A stretch of DNA of 64,000 nucleotides from assembly GCF_002886045.1 (NCBI RefSeq), contig NZ_CP025791.1, positions 5,595,001 through 5,659,000 on the forward strand, read 5' to 3'. The translations under genes and the position numbers were made by a program. The stretch's first letter is position 1; every line of letters starts with the position of its first letter. The notes under the pieces are model-generated. The model was not told the origin of the DNA. It searched no databases and worked only from the letters and a program-made list of their open reading frames with translations. Below are positions 27,889 through 37,014 of the stretch, piece after piece. The stretch comes from Flavivirga eckloniae (GTDB lineage: Bacteria > Bacteroidota > Bacteroidia > Flavobacteriales > Flavobacteriaceae).

Positions 27889-28957
27889 TAAAGTTCATAA
27901 CAGGTTTAAGCTTAATGGTATTCATTATACATATGAAGACCTTATGGAAGTGGCATATAGTTTTGTTAAAGAGGGTATGCCATACGAAGCACTTATTGGT
28001 GAGTTTTTACTCGATTGGTTAGATCATCATGAGGTTATAAAAGTGAATACCTCTGGCTCTACAGGAAAACCAAAACGTATTTCAATTAATAAACAAGCTA
28101 TGGTAAGTTCTGCCATAGCCACAGGAAATTTTTTCAATTTAAAGCCGGGCGATAAAGCATTACATTGTTTACCATCAAATTTTATAGCTGGTAAAATGAT
28201 GCTTATTAGAGCTGTCATTCTTGGATTAGAAGTGGATTTGGTAGCACCAACTTTACAACCGGATTTTAACACAAAAACCTATTATGATTTTTGTGCCATG
28301 ATTCCAGCACAACTGCAAAATTCATTAGATAAGTCTAGTCGAATAAAAACAATTATTGTTGGAGGAGCACCAGTTTCGAGTGCATTGAGGCATGCTGTTC
28401 AAGATATACCTTCTAATGTTTATGAAACTTACGGTATGACCGAAACGGTTACCCATATTGCAGTTAAAAAAACAAATAATTTTAACAGTGAAAAAGAAGA
28501 AGGGCTTGCAAAAGCCTCTTATTTTCAAACCCTGCCAAATGTTAGGATTTCTCAAGATAAAAGAGATTGCTTAGTAATAGAAGCCCCAGAGCTTTTAAAA
28601 GATAAGATTGTAACGAACGATATTGTTAAATGCCATTCGGAAACAGAGTTTGAATGGTTAGGGCGTTACGACAATGTTATAAATTCCGGAGGTCTAAAAC
28701 TGTTTCCTGAAACGATTGAAGCTAAACTTCAAGATAAAATAAAGGAACGGTATTTTGTAGCTTCAACCCCTCACGAAACTTTAGGAGAACAGCTTGTTCT
28801 AGTTCTGGAAGGCGATTCCAATAAGCTTAACGAATCTATTTTTGCTGACTTGGACAAACTTGAAAAACCAAAAAGTGTTTTTGCGGTAAAGGAGTTTGTA
28901 GAAACCGATTCAGGAAAAATTCAGCGCAAAAAAACATTGGAGTTATTAGATTTATAA
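27872..28957 (+). CDS. menE: o-Succinylbenzoate--CoA ligase (short form)
   Basis: 361 residues from a GTG start that overlaps the CPBP gene by 17 bp. Adenylate-forming motifs: the P-loop NTSGSTGKPK, YETYGMTET, WLGRYDNVINSGG, and the C-terminal catalytic Lys in DSGKIQRK. It is about 90 residues shorter than E. coli MenE; the shortening is in the N-terminal domain and seems usual in Bacteroidota. It makes OSB-CoA, the MenB substrate. Last gene of the cluster; menD and menF are not in this window. Confidence 0.92.
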   Translation: MTPEYNKVHNRFKLNGIHYTYEDLMEVAYSFVKEGMPYEALIGEFLLDWLDHHEVIKVNTSGSTGKPKRISINKQAMVSSAIATGNFFNLKPGDKALHCLPSNFIAGKMMLIRAVILGLEVDLVAPTLQPDFNTKTYYDFCAMIPAQLQNSLDKSSRIKTIIVGGAPVSSALRHAVQDIPSNVYETYGMTETVTHIAVKKTNNFNSEKEEGLAKASYFQTLPNVRISQDKRDCLVIEAPELLKDKIVTNDIVKCHSETEFEWLGRYDNVINSGGLKLFPETIEAKLQDKIKERYFVASTPHETLGEQLVLVLEGDSNKLNESIFADLDKLEKPKSVFAVKEFVETDSGKIQRKKTLELLDL

Positions 28958-28967
28958 CCTTAAGTCG

Positions 28968-28975
28968 TAACTTTG
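28968..28975 (+). promoter_or_regulatory. Predicted -7 promoter element for sppA
   Basis: TAACTTTG fits TAnnTTTG, 33 bp before the sppA ATG and 10 bp after the menE stop. No good -33 TTG is seen at the usual spacing. Confidence 0.35.
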
Positions 28976-29007
28976 TCAACTTTTTCAAGACTAATTAGAA
29001 AAAAATT

Positions 29008-30771
29008 ATGGATTTTATTAAACGTGTTTTATCTACTGTAACAGGTATTATTGTATTTTTTGTTATCTGTTTTTTAGGTTTTATAATCATTGGACTTTTA
29101 TTCGGGTCATCATCAGAAGACACCGTACAAGTAAAAACCAATTCTGTTTTAGAATTAACATTGGACTTTCCTATAAAGGATTATGCCGATAAAACAGAGT
29201 TTGCAAAATATCCAATTTTGAACGAAGACGAAAAAAATGGTTTATTCAACATTATAGATGCTATTGATTATGCTGCAACTGATAGTAAGATTAAAGGCAT
29301 TTCAATAGATAACAACTTCATTAGTGCTGGAATTTCACAAATAAGAGCTTTAAGGAATGCTCTGCTTAAATTTAAGGAATCCGGAAAATTTATCGTAGCA
29401 TACGCCGATGTTTATACACAAAAGGATTATTATTTAAGTTCCGTAGCCGATACGGTTTATATAAATCCAGCTGGTATGATGGAGTTTAAAGGACTCTATT
29501 CGGAGCGTTTGTATTTTAAGGATTTTCAAGAAAAATCTGGTTTTAAGATGGAAGTGGTACGATTTGGAAAGTACAAAAGTGCCGCAGAACCATTTTTAGC
29601 AAATAAAATGAGTGATGAAAACAGAGAACAAATTTCTGTTTATTTAAATGGTCTTTGGCATGAAATGAAGCAGGATATTTCTAAGAGCAGGAATATTGCA
29701 CCAGAGCGATTAAACACAATTGCAGATAGCTTGTTGGCAAGAAATGCAGATTTAGCCAAAAACTCTCAGTTAATAGACAAAATAGCTTATCATGACGAAT
29801 ATGTAAGCGATATAAAGAAAGCTGTTAGCGTCTTGCCTAATAAAGATTTAAAAACTATAGCCATTGCAGATTATAGTATTTATGTAGCTAATAAATTGAA
29901 AGCTAATAAAAGTAAAAACAAAATAGCTGTTGTTTATGCTGAAGGTGATATAGTTTATGGAGAGGGTAGTAAGGAGAACGTTGGAAATATTGTTATGAAT
30001 GCCTCTTTAAAAGAGGTGAGAGAAGATGATAGAGTCAAAGCCGTTGTTTTACGTATCAACTCTCCAGGAGGAAGTGCCTTGGCAAGTGAATTAATCTGGA
30101 GGGAAATAGAATTAACCAAAGCAGTAAAACCCGTTATTGTTTCAATGGGGGATGTTGCGGCTTCTGGTGGTTATTATATCGCATGTAATGCCGATAAAAT
30201 TATAGCAGAACCAACAACCATTACTGGAAGTATTGGTGTATTTGGCATGCTACCCAATGGAGAGCAATTAGCAGAAAATATGGGGATTAATGCAGAACAG
30301 GTTGTAACGAACAAAAATGCAGTTACTTATAGCTTTTTTGAGCCTTTAAATGAGGAGCAACGCGCTTTTATTAAAGAAGGCATTGTAGATATTTATGAAT
30401 TATTTACGAGTCGTGTTGCAGAAGGTCGTAGTATGGAACAGGATAGTGTAAAAGTGATTGCCCAAGGGCGTGTATGGACGGGAGTGGATGCTTTAAATAA
30501 CGGTTTGGTAGATGAATTAGGCGGATTGGATTTAGCGTTACAAAGAGCCTCTGAAGCAGCCGAAATTGAAAATTACAAAATAAAAGAGTTTCCTGTTTAC
30601 GAAAAGAACCTTGACGAAATGCTTAAGGATTTAGGTTTGGTAGAAGCTAAAGAAGCGCTTATAAAAGAGGAACTTGGCGAAGAAAACTATAGAGTTTTCA
30701 AAGAAATAAAAGCGATGTCCAGAAAGAAAGGGGTTCAATTGTTGTTCCCTTATAGTTTGGAGATTAAATAG
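29008..30771 (+). CDS. sppA: Signal peptide peptidase SppA, 67-kDa type
   Basis: 587 residues with an N-terminal membrane helix (residues of about 8-32) and two S49 domains. The catalytic Lys190 is in GKYKSAAEPF of the N-domain. The nucleophile Ser386 is in GDVAASGGYY of the C-domain, followed by TTITGSIGVFG. This split Lys/Ser dyad is that of the long SppA form. It degrades cleaved signal peptides in the inner membrane, facing the periplasm. Confidence 0.95.
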   Translation: MDFIKRVLSTVTGIIVFFVICFLGFIIIGLLFGSSSEDTVQVKTNSVLELTLDFPIKDYADKTEFAKYPILNEDEKNGLFNIIDAIDYAATDSKIKGISIDNNFISAGISQIRALRNALLKFKESGKFIVAYADVYTQKDYYLSSVADTVYINPAGMMEFKGLYSERLYFKDFQEKSGFKMEVVRFGKYKSAAEPFLANKMSDENREQISVYLNGLWHEMKQDISKSRNIAPERLNTIADSLLARNADLAKNSQLIDKIAYHDEYVSDIKKAVSVLPNKDLKTIAIADYSIYVANKLKANKSKNKIAVVYAEGDIVYGEGSKENVGNIVMNASLKEVREDDRVKAVVLRINSPGGSALASELIWREIELTKAVKPVIVSMGDVAASGGYYIACNADKIIAEPTTITGSIGVFGMLPNGEQLAENMGINAEQVVTNKNAVTYSFFEPLNEEQRAFIKEGIVDIYELFTSRVAEGRSMEQDSVKVIAQGRVWTGVDALNNGLVDELGGLDLALQRASEAAEIENYKIKEFPVYEKNLDEMLKDLGLVEAKEALIKEELGEENYRVFKEIKAMSRKKGVQLLFPYSLEIK

Positions 30772-30795
30772 TATAAAAGCGTAATATTTAAAAAG

Positions 30796-30983
30796 AGGTC
30801 TAAAAAGTGTCATTCAGAACACCCGCCTGCCGGACGGGCAGGTAGTGAACCTGCCTGCCGGCAGGCAGGGAATCTCATAAAAATTAAATATCTGTTTATT
30901 AAAGTGTTGAGATTTTTCGACTTTAGTTTATGCTGAGCATAGTCGAAGTACTCAAAATGACAATCCAAGAACTTTTTAGACCT
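30796..30983. repeat. Composite palindromic repeat element bounded by 13-bp inverted repeats
   Basis: AGGTCTAAAAAGT (30796-30808) and its exact reverse complement (30971-30983) bound the element, with inner inverted words GTCATT/AATGAC. Inside are a perfect 20-bp palindrome of CCTGCCTGCC type (30850-30869) and the word GCTGAGCATAGTCGAAGTA. A T-run follows the right arm, so the whole may also terminate sppA transcription. No coding potential. It fills most of the 313-bp gap. Confidence 0.75.
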
Positions 30984-31084
30984 TTTTTTATGCTTTACTC
31001 ATCCAAAAGAATACTTCACTCATTGTAGGTTTTATAAGAAGTGGTTTGCAGTTAGTTTTATGCTAAACTTTAAAATCGACTATC

Positions 31085-32539
31085 ATGAAAACACTACTTA
31101 AAATCTTTTTTTTATTTGCAATTTCTGTTCAAATACAGGCTCAAGATCTACGTTTAATATCAGGAAAAGTAACAGCCGCTAGTGATAATTCCCCACTACC
31201 CGGAGCAACTGTGATAATTAAAGGTACCTTAAAGGGAGCCTCTACTAATTGGGAAGGACTTTATCAAATTAAGGCAAAGCCAACAGATACACTTGTTTTT
31301 AGCTATGTTGGTTTTAGATCACAAGAAAAAAAAGTAGGAAGCCTCAGCGAAATTTCCGTTACTCTTGAAGACGATATTTCTACATTAGATGAAATTGTTG
31401 TTACGGGGTATGCAGTGACTAAAAAGGCTAGTATAACAGGTTCTGTTGTTTCTGTTAAGTCTGAATCAGTAGCTTCAAAAATATCAGGAAAAGTTAGAGG
31501 AGTTAAGGTTGGTAAAGAAGAACCGCAATCTGGTTTATTAACTGCTGGAGAAATTAATGATCTGGAAAAATGGAATGAATGGAAAGAAAATCTAAAGAAA
31601 GAAGAATATAAAACCATACAGCAGAACTGGAATTTCTATTTAGAAAACAAAATACAAGTAAGTGTAAACGATAAAAAGGGAAAGCCATTAAACAACATAA
31701 AGGTGTCGTTGTTTAATGAATCAAACCAATTGATAATGACCGCAAGAACAGATTTTACTGGAGAAGTAACATTATTTAAAGATTTAAACTATAAAAGTGA
31801 AGATGATTTTTATACAATTCAAATTCAGCAAAAAAACAAAGTTTTAGGTAAAAAAATAACAAACACATATCAGCGTATTGCATTTGTATTAGATGAGCAA
31901 TCGCAGACAAACGATATTGATGTTATGTTTACTATCGATGCTACCGGATCGATGGGAGACGAAATAGATTATTTAAAATCTGAATTAAAAAATATCATTT
32001 CAAGATTAGATGAAAGCATAGACGATAAACGTGTGGCGTTAACATTTTATAGGGATTTTGGCGATGCATATGTTGTTAAGGATTTCGATTTTAATTCGAA
32101 TATCGATGCCGTAAAGGATATTCTATCTAAACAAAGCGCAGATGGTGGTGGAGATTACGAAGAAGCCGTAGAAGAAGCTTTAAAAGTCTCAATGAGCAAG
32201 AATTGGAATATCTATGCAAAAACTAAATTGATGTTTTTATTGCTTGATGCTCCACCACACTTTACCGAAAAGAACGTGGCAATTATTAAAGAGCAGATAA
32301 AACTGGCACAGGAGAAAGGCATAAAGATAATCCCGATTGTAGCGAGTGGAGCAAATAAAAATGTTGAATTCTTAATGCGTTTCTTTAGTGTTTCAACAAA
32401 TGGGACTTATGTGTTTATTACAGATGATAGTGGGATTGGCAATCCGCATTTAAAACCAAGTACCGATGATTATAAAGTGGAAAAACTAAATGATTTAATA
32501 GTGAGGTTAATAGAAAAGTATTCTGGGGTGGTGAGTTGA
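31085..32539 (+). CDS. Exported CarboxypepD-regulatory/VWA hybrid protein
   Basis: 484 residues. Signal peptide (residues 1-20), then a CarboxypepD-reg-like domain (25-100; ISGKVTAASDNSPLPGATV, FSYVGFRSQEKKV). A segment that normally begins a SusC-type TonB plug follows (LDEIVVTGYAVTKKASITGSV), but no plug or barrel comes after it. Next is LLTAGEINDLEKWNEWKE, a phrase typical of YfbK-like VWA proteins, and then a VWA domain (residues of about 278-450) with the metal motif DATGS and DGGGDYEEAVEEAL. It is probably a periplasmic or surface protein binding a partner through the VWA metal site. Well isolated, with no obvious operon partner. Confidence 0.85.
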   Translation: MKTLLKIFFLFAISVQIQAQDLRLISGKVTAASDNSPLPGATVIIKGTLKGASTNWEGLYQIKAKPTDTLVFSYVGFRSQEKKVGSLSEISVTLEDDISTLDEIVVTGYAVTKKASITGSVVSVKSESVASKISGKVRGVKVGKEEPQSGLLTAGEINDLEKWNEWKENLKKEEYKTIQQNWNFYLENKIQVSVNDKKGKPLNNIKVSLFNESNQLIMTARTDFTGEVTLFKDLNYKSEDDFYTIQIQQKNKVLGKKITNTYQRIAFVLDEQSQTNDIDVMFTIDATGSMGDEIDYLKSELKNIISRLDESIDDKRVALTFYRDFGDAYVVKDFDFNSNIDAVKDILSKQSADGGGDYEEAVEEALKVSMSKNWNIYAKTKLMFLLLDAPPHFTEKNVAIIKEQIKLAQEKGIKIIPIVASGANKNVEFLMRFFSVSTNGTYVFITDDSGIGNPHLKPSTDDYKVEKLNDLIVRLIEKYSGVVS

Positions 32540-32568
32540 TTTTAAGCACACTATCGTTCCCGAGTTAC

Positions 32569-32612
32569 GACCGTGGTAATCTTAGTTTTTAATTTAAAAG
32601 ATTACCATGGTC
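32569..32612 (+). terminator. Hairpin after the VWA gene
   Basis: GACCGTGGTAATCTT (32569-32583) pairs with AAGATTACCATGGTC (32598-32612) with one mismatch. It starts 29 bp after the stop. No strong T-run follows, so termination is likely but not certain. Confidence 0.5.
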
Positions 32613-32669
32613 ATACCTCCAATAACATTAGGTTTTATGAGATTACTTAATAACAGTTTAACCTCGTTT

Positions 32670-33092
32670 TTATTTCTGCATTTTAAAATAATAGTCCAGG
32701 GAATTTTTGCCAGAACCATAAATCAAGAAAAAGAGACAAACAAAGAAAGTCATAACAGCTAGAAACAAATTATTTTTATCCATTTCTCCTGCAAAGTTTA
32801 TAACAATAGCACCAATTAAAATGGGGAGTTGCGCAATAATGGTCCATCTGGTAAGCAGTCCGCAAGCAATTAAAACCCCTCCAATAAAATGAGCAGGAGC
32901 AACATAATGAATAACAATCATACCACCGGCCAGATTCTGTATTGGCTTAAATAATTCCATCAACATGGCACTGTCTGCCATAAAACTAATGCCCTTAATA
33001 AATAAAAAGACACCAAGAGCAATACGTAGTAAATCAAGGGGTAAATACGTGTGCGCATTTGCCCACTTGTTAAGCGTTTTTATTCTTCCCAT
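32670..33092 (-). CDS. DoxX family membrane protein
   Basis: 140 residues with four membrane helices. DoxX features include LDLLRIALGVFLFIKGISF near the start and HFIGGVLIACGLLTRW in the middle. Such proteins are inner-membrane, quinone-associated or redox-stress-associated small subunits of unclear function. Transcribed alone, 80 bp downstream of the 664-aa gene start side. Confidence 0.85.
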   Translation of the reverse strand: MGRIKTLNKWANAHTYLPLDLLRIALGVFLFIKGISFMADSAMLMELFKPIQNLAGGMIVIHYVAPAHFIGGVLIACGLLTRWTIIAQLPILIGAIVINFAGEMDKNNLFLAVMTFFVCLFFLIYGSGKNSLDYYFKMQK

Positions 33093-33172
33093 GATTGAAA
33101 TATATTGGTTATCAATCTATAAGATACTGAATTTTCATGAGAAATGAAAAAATCTAAAAACCAATTATGGCG

Positions 33173-35167
33173 TTAAAACCGCTTTTTATATACAACGTCT
33201 TCTTCAAAATTATAAACACGCCAAACACCATTTTGCTCATCCCTGGTATATTTACCAGAGATTTTTAGTTTCCCGTTCTTATAATATTCGTTATAGTCTC
33301 CATGCTTTAGTCCATCTTTAAGTTCTACCGAAAATCTAACTTTTCCGTTAGCATATTTCTTAACAAATTCCTTTGCTGTTAAATCTGATGGGAAAATTTC
33401 AGGAATATTAAAAACAGTCTCTTTATTTAAGTTTTCCTCGGTGATTTCCATTATTTGCGGAAGAGTAGTTGTTTTTGTCGGTGCACTCGTATCTGCAAAT
33501 GTGTATTTGGTTTTTACAATGTCAGGATCTTCATAATCGACAACTATTTTACTTTCAAAAAAGCCTTCATCTGGAGTTAGTTGAACCCCAATTTGTGGAA
33601 AACAAATAAAATAGTCTTTATTTGTTTTTAATTGTTTTTTGGTACTAGCGTCTACAAAATTATATGCGCTATTATACAAATAAGGCGCATTAATGTATGC
33701 AAAAACACTACACTTGCTATTGAACTTATCGTTAAAGTCGGTATAAGCTTCAAACGTGTCTAAGGTTTCTTTGTTGGTATAACTATTAACAATACTTTTT
33801 AAGGTATTGGGATGGTTGCTAAACACCACATAATCCTCAATTATGGTAAAGTAGGGTTTGTCGATCTCTTTAAATAAGTTACCTACGAGTAGCTTAAAAA
33901 AACCTTTAATAGACATAAAATTTATAGGGTAGCCTTTGTAATTAACCTCTTTAAATTTTACAGGGCTGCGTTTTCGTATTTGTTCCAAAATAAAGTCTAA
34001 ATTTTCTTTAGCCTTTTCGGTGTCATTAGCTTTTAAAACTATAGCAACATCCTTTTTAGATTGAGATACGGTAGAATGGAGTTGGAGTAGTGCCACTTCA
34101 TCATCTATCCAACTAAAAAAGTTTTCCTTTAAATCGATTTTTAAAAAGTTTTCAACCTTTTCTATACCGTCTAGATAGCTTTTAAATTGTTCTGGGTTTT
34201 CTTTTTGGATAGATTCAAAATTATTATGAAACTCGTTAAAGCTGCTAAACGAAAAACTCAAATAAACCGCTGTTTGTTTTGGTGCAATTTCACTTATGCT
34301 TCGTGCACCTTTTCCAGAACCTTGCAGTGCTTTTAAATAAGCGTTTGCATCATCTTTAGAGTTTGTAATACCATTTGCTACGATGGTGTTATCGTCCAAA
34401 TCAAAACTAAAACCACTAAATTCTAAACTACTGCTTAGAGTTTTCCCAAGCGACCCTGAGTTATTTGAAAATACTTTAATAAAATCGTCTAAATATTCAT
34501 ATTGAAAATATAAACGGAACATATCGTTATACCCAACTGCACTGCTTACATCTATATAATTAAGGTTTCTTCCAATTACAGGCTCTGCATATTGATCGAT
34601 AGAAGCTTCAACCAGTGTATGCGTATAAGACACTATCATCTGGTTTTGTATAAAGCTAATGTAAAGCGTTTTGCGGGTTTTTATATCCTCAATTTCTGTT
34701 ATTTGATGTTCATGGTATTTACGCTTACTTACCTTAAAATCACTATTAACAATGGTGTTTAAATGATCTTTTAAGATATCGAGTTTGGCTATTTTTTGTA
34801 AGTCGATTATATAAAGAAAATCATATTTCCCTGGCGTGTAAATGTGGGAAGATATTAGTATTTCCCTATCTCCAAATCGTTTAAAAGTACTCTCTTCCTG
34901 TTTAAAAATAGTATCTAGTTTATTCAGACTTTCCGAAAGGTTGTTAAAATAAGCATTGGTATTTAAATGTTTCCAAATATCACTTTTGCTTATGGCATTC
35001 CAATTATCAATTGGCTTTTGGGTTTCTATGATGTAAACGGCGTCTTTAGGAACCAAATAAATAGATTTTATATTGTCGTTAGTATCAATATAAAATGTAT
35101 AAACTAGATAAAGTGCATAACTAACGAGAAGTAGGCCTAGAATGGTTAAGATGTTCTTTTTTTTCAT
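33173..35167 (-). CDS. Exported or anchored protein of unknown function with C-terminal MORN-like repeats
   Basis: 664 residues. One N-terminal membrane helix (residues of about 8-25) anchors a large domain that I do not recognise beyond a general similarity to conserved flavobacterial exported proteins (VPKDAVYIIETQKPIDNW near the start). The last about 55 residues (KDGLKHGDYNEYYKNGKLK, GKYTRDEQNGVWRVY) are YwqK/MORN-type repeats. Function unknown. It lies 44 bp downstream of the acyl-CoA carboxylase gene on the same strand. Confidence 0.78.
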   Translation of the reverse strand: MKKKNILTILGLLLVSYALYLVYTFYIDTNDNIKSIYLVPKDAVYIIETQKPIDNWNAISKSDIWKHLNTNAYFNNLSESLNKLDTIFKQEESTFKRFGDREILISSHIYTPGKYDFLYIIDLQKIAKLDILKDHLNTIVNSDFKVSKRKYHEHQITEIEDIKTRKTLYISFIQNQMIVSYTHTLVEASIDQYAEPVIGRNLNYIDVSSAVGYNDMFRLYFQYEYLDDFIKVFSNNSGSLGKTLSSSLEFSGFSFDLDDNTIVANGITNSKDDANAYLKALQGSGKGARSISEIAPKQTAVYLSFSFSSFNEFHNNFESIQKENPEQFKSYLDGIEKVENFLKIDLKENFFSWIDDEVALLQLHSTVSQSKKDVAIVLKANDTEKAKENLDFILEQIRKRSPVKFKEVNYKGYPINFMSIKGFFKLLVGNLFKEIDKPYFTIIEDYVVFSNHPNTLKSIVNSYTNKETLDTFEAYTDFNDKFNSKCSVFAYINAPYLYNSAYNFVDASTKKQLKTNKDYFICFPQIGVQLTPDEGFFESKIVVDYEDPDIVKTKYTFADTSAPTKTTTLPQIMEITEENLNKETVFNIPEIFPSDLTAKEFVKKYANGKVRFSVELKDGLKHGDYNEYYKNGKLKISGKYTRDEQNGVWRVYNFEEDVVYKKRF

Positions 35168-35211
35168 AATCTATTATAATTTGGGGAGGGCGAGATGTCG
35201 AAAATGTTTGG

Positions 35212-36840
35212 TTATACTTGTAATACGCCTAAGTTAAACTTTTTCTCTATAGGAGCATGATTAGCAGCTTCAATTCCCATACTAATCCAATTACGAGTAT
35301 CTAAAGGATCGATGATGGCATCAGTCCAGATACGGGCAGCAGCATAGTATGGAGATACTTGATTATCGTATCGGTCTTTAATTTTATTGTATAGTTCGGC
35401 TTCTTTTTCGGGAGTAATTTTTTCACCCGATTTTTCTAAAGAAGCTTTCTCGATTTGTAGTAATACTTTGGCTGCCGAATTACCGCTCATTACGGCAAGT
35501 TCTGCACTTGGCCAAGCTACAATCAATCTAGGATCGTAAGCCTTGCCACACATGGCATAATTACCAGCACCATAACTATTTCCGATAACAATAGTAAACT
35601 TAGGCACTACAGAATTACTAACGGCATTCACCATCTTAGCCCCATCTTTAATAATACCGCCATGTTCACTTTTACTACCTACCATAAAACCTGTAACATC
35701 TTGTAAAAACACTAATGGAATTTTTTTCTGGTTACAATTTGCTATAAAGCGTGTAGCCTTGTCGGCACTATCGTTATAAATAACACCACCAAACTGCATT
35801 TCACCCTTTTTGGTTTTAACCAATTTACGCTGATTAGCAACAATACCAACGGCCCAACCATCTATTCTGGCGTAACAAGTTATAATGGTTTGTCCGTAAC
35901 CAGCTTTATATTCGTCAAATTCAGAATCATCTACCAACCGCTTAATAATCTCATACATATCGTATTGATCGGCTCTCGATTTTGGTAAAATACCATAAAT
36001 ATCCTCAGGGTTTTCTAATGGCTTTTTTGAACCTGAGCGATTGAAACCAGCCTGATCATAATCCCCAATCTTATCAATAATATTTTTTATGGTATTTAAG
36101 GCGTCTTTATCATTTTTAGCTTTATAATCGGTTACACCCGAAATTTCGCAATGCGTAGTAGCACCCCCTAAAGTTTCATTATCGATAGTTTCGCCAATAG
36201 CTGCCTTTACCAAATAGCTACCGGCAAGAAATATACTTCCGGTTTTATCAACAATTAAAGCCTCATCGCTCATAATAGGTAAGTAGGCACCACCGGCCAC
36301 ACAGCTTCCCATAACAGCAGCAATTTGAGTAATTCCCATACTGCTCATAACGGCATTGTTTCTAAAGATACGTCCAAAGTGCTCCTTATCAGGAAAAATT
36401 TCATCCTGAAGCGGTAAATACACTCCGGCAGAATCCACTAAATATATAATAGGTAGTTTATTTTCAATAGCTATTTCCTGGGCGCGTAAATTCTTTTTCC
36501 CGGTTACAGGAAACCAAGCACCCGCTTTAACAGTAGCATCATTAGCAACAACTATACATTGCTTACCTTTAATGTAGCCAATCTTTATAACCACACCACC
36601 AGAAGGACAGCCACCGTGTTCTGCATACATATCTTCGCCTGCAAAAGCACCAATTTCAATTGATTTAGAATTAGTATCCAAAAGAAAATCAATACGCTCT
36701 CTAGCGGTCATTTTTCCCTTGGCATGAAGCTTTTCAATACGTTTTTTTCCACCGCCCAGACTAACCTTAACCAGGCGCTTGTTTAATTCAGAAAGTAAGA
36801 GTTTATTGTGATCTTCGTTTTTATTGAAGTTGATATCCAT
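35212..36840 (-). CDS. Acyl-CoA carboxylase subunit beta (carboxyltransferase)
   Basis: 542 residues, normal for the beta subunit of biotin-dependent acyl-CoA carboxylases. Visible motifs: KGKMTARERIDFLLD, GGVVIKIGYIKGKQC, MGSCVAGGAYLP (acyl-CoA oxyanion region), GDYDQAGF, and IGNSYGAGNYAMCGKAY with WPSAELAVMSG in the C-domain. The methylcrotonyl- or propionyl-CoA carboxylase role cannot be decided here. The alpha (biotin carboxylase) subunit gene is not adjacent, which is unusual enough to note. Confidence 0.88.
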   Translation of the reverse strand: MDINFNKNEDHNKLLLSELNKRLVKVSLGGGKKRIEKLHAKGKMTARERIDFLLDTNSKSIEIGAFAGEDMYAEHGGCPSGGVVIKIGYIKGKQCIVVANDATVKAGAWFPVTGKKNLRAQEIAIENKLPIIYLVDSAGVYLPLQDEIFPDKEHFGRIFRNNAVMSSMGITQIAAVMGSCVAGGAYLPIMSDEALIVDKTGSIFLAGSYLVKAAIGETIDNETLGGATTHCEISGVTDYKAKNDKDALNTIKNIIDKIGDYDQAGFNRSGSKKPLENPEDIYGILPKSRADQYDMYEIIKRLVDDSEFDEYKAGYGQTIITCYARIDGWAVGIVANQRKLVKTKKGEMQFGGVIYNDSADKATRFIANCNQKKIPLVFLQDVTGFMVGSKSEHGGIIKDGAKMVNAVSNSVVPKFTIVIGNSYGAGNYAMCGKAYDPRLIVAWPSAELAVMSGNSAAKVLLQIEKASLEKSGEKITPEKEAELYNKIKDRYDNQVSPYYAAARIWTDAIIDPLDTRNWISMGIEAANHAPIEKKFNLGVLQV

Positions 36841-36948
36841 GTATAATTTAGTTTGTTGCTAATGTACAAAAGTTGACATTTCTGTGAAAATGGGAATTTT
36901 ATTAATTTTACTACAATTTGTTAACAAAATCATAAATTTGTATTACAT

Positions 36949-36967
36949 GGAAATATATTCCTAGGAA
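36949..36967. promoter_or_regulatory. Putative MarR operator (overlapping TTCC-GGAA dyads)
   Basis: GGAA-ATATA-TTCC (36949-36961) and TTCCTAGGAA (36958-36967) share one half-site. They lie about 18 bp before the TATATTTG -7 box, in the -33 zone of the flavin reductase promoter. The extended word TTCCTAGGAAAATAAA nearly repeats upstream of the first pirin, suggesting one regulator. Confidence 0.6.
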
Positions 36968-36984
36968 AATAAATATTTTTGTTC

Positions 36985-36992
36985 TATATTTG
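36985..36992 (+). promoter_or_regulatory. Predicted -7 box of the flavin reductase promoter
   Basis: TATATTTG matches TAnnTTTG, 22 bp before the chosen ATG at 37015. The dyads at 36949-36967 occupy the expected -33 region, as for a repressor site. Confidence 0.5.
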
Positions 36993-37014
36993 TACTATAA
37001 ATATTTTAAGACTT

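Noticed and set aside
31085-32539. Truncated SusC pseudogene
   Set aside because: The reading frame is intact and continues into a complete VWA domain with its metal motif, so it is a hybrid protein and not a broken receptor.
36979-37014. Upstream ATG for the flavin reductase
   Set aside because: It precedes the predicted -7 box and adds a non-conserved segment; the ATG at 37015 starts the flavodoxin-like motif directly.
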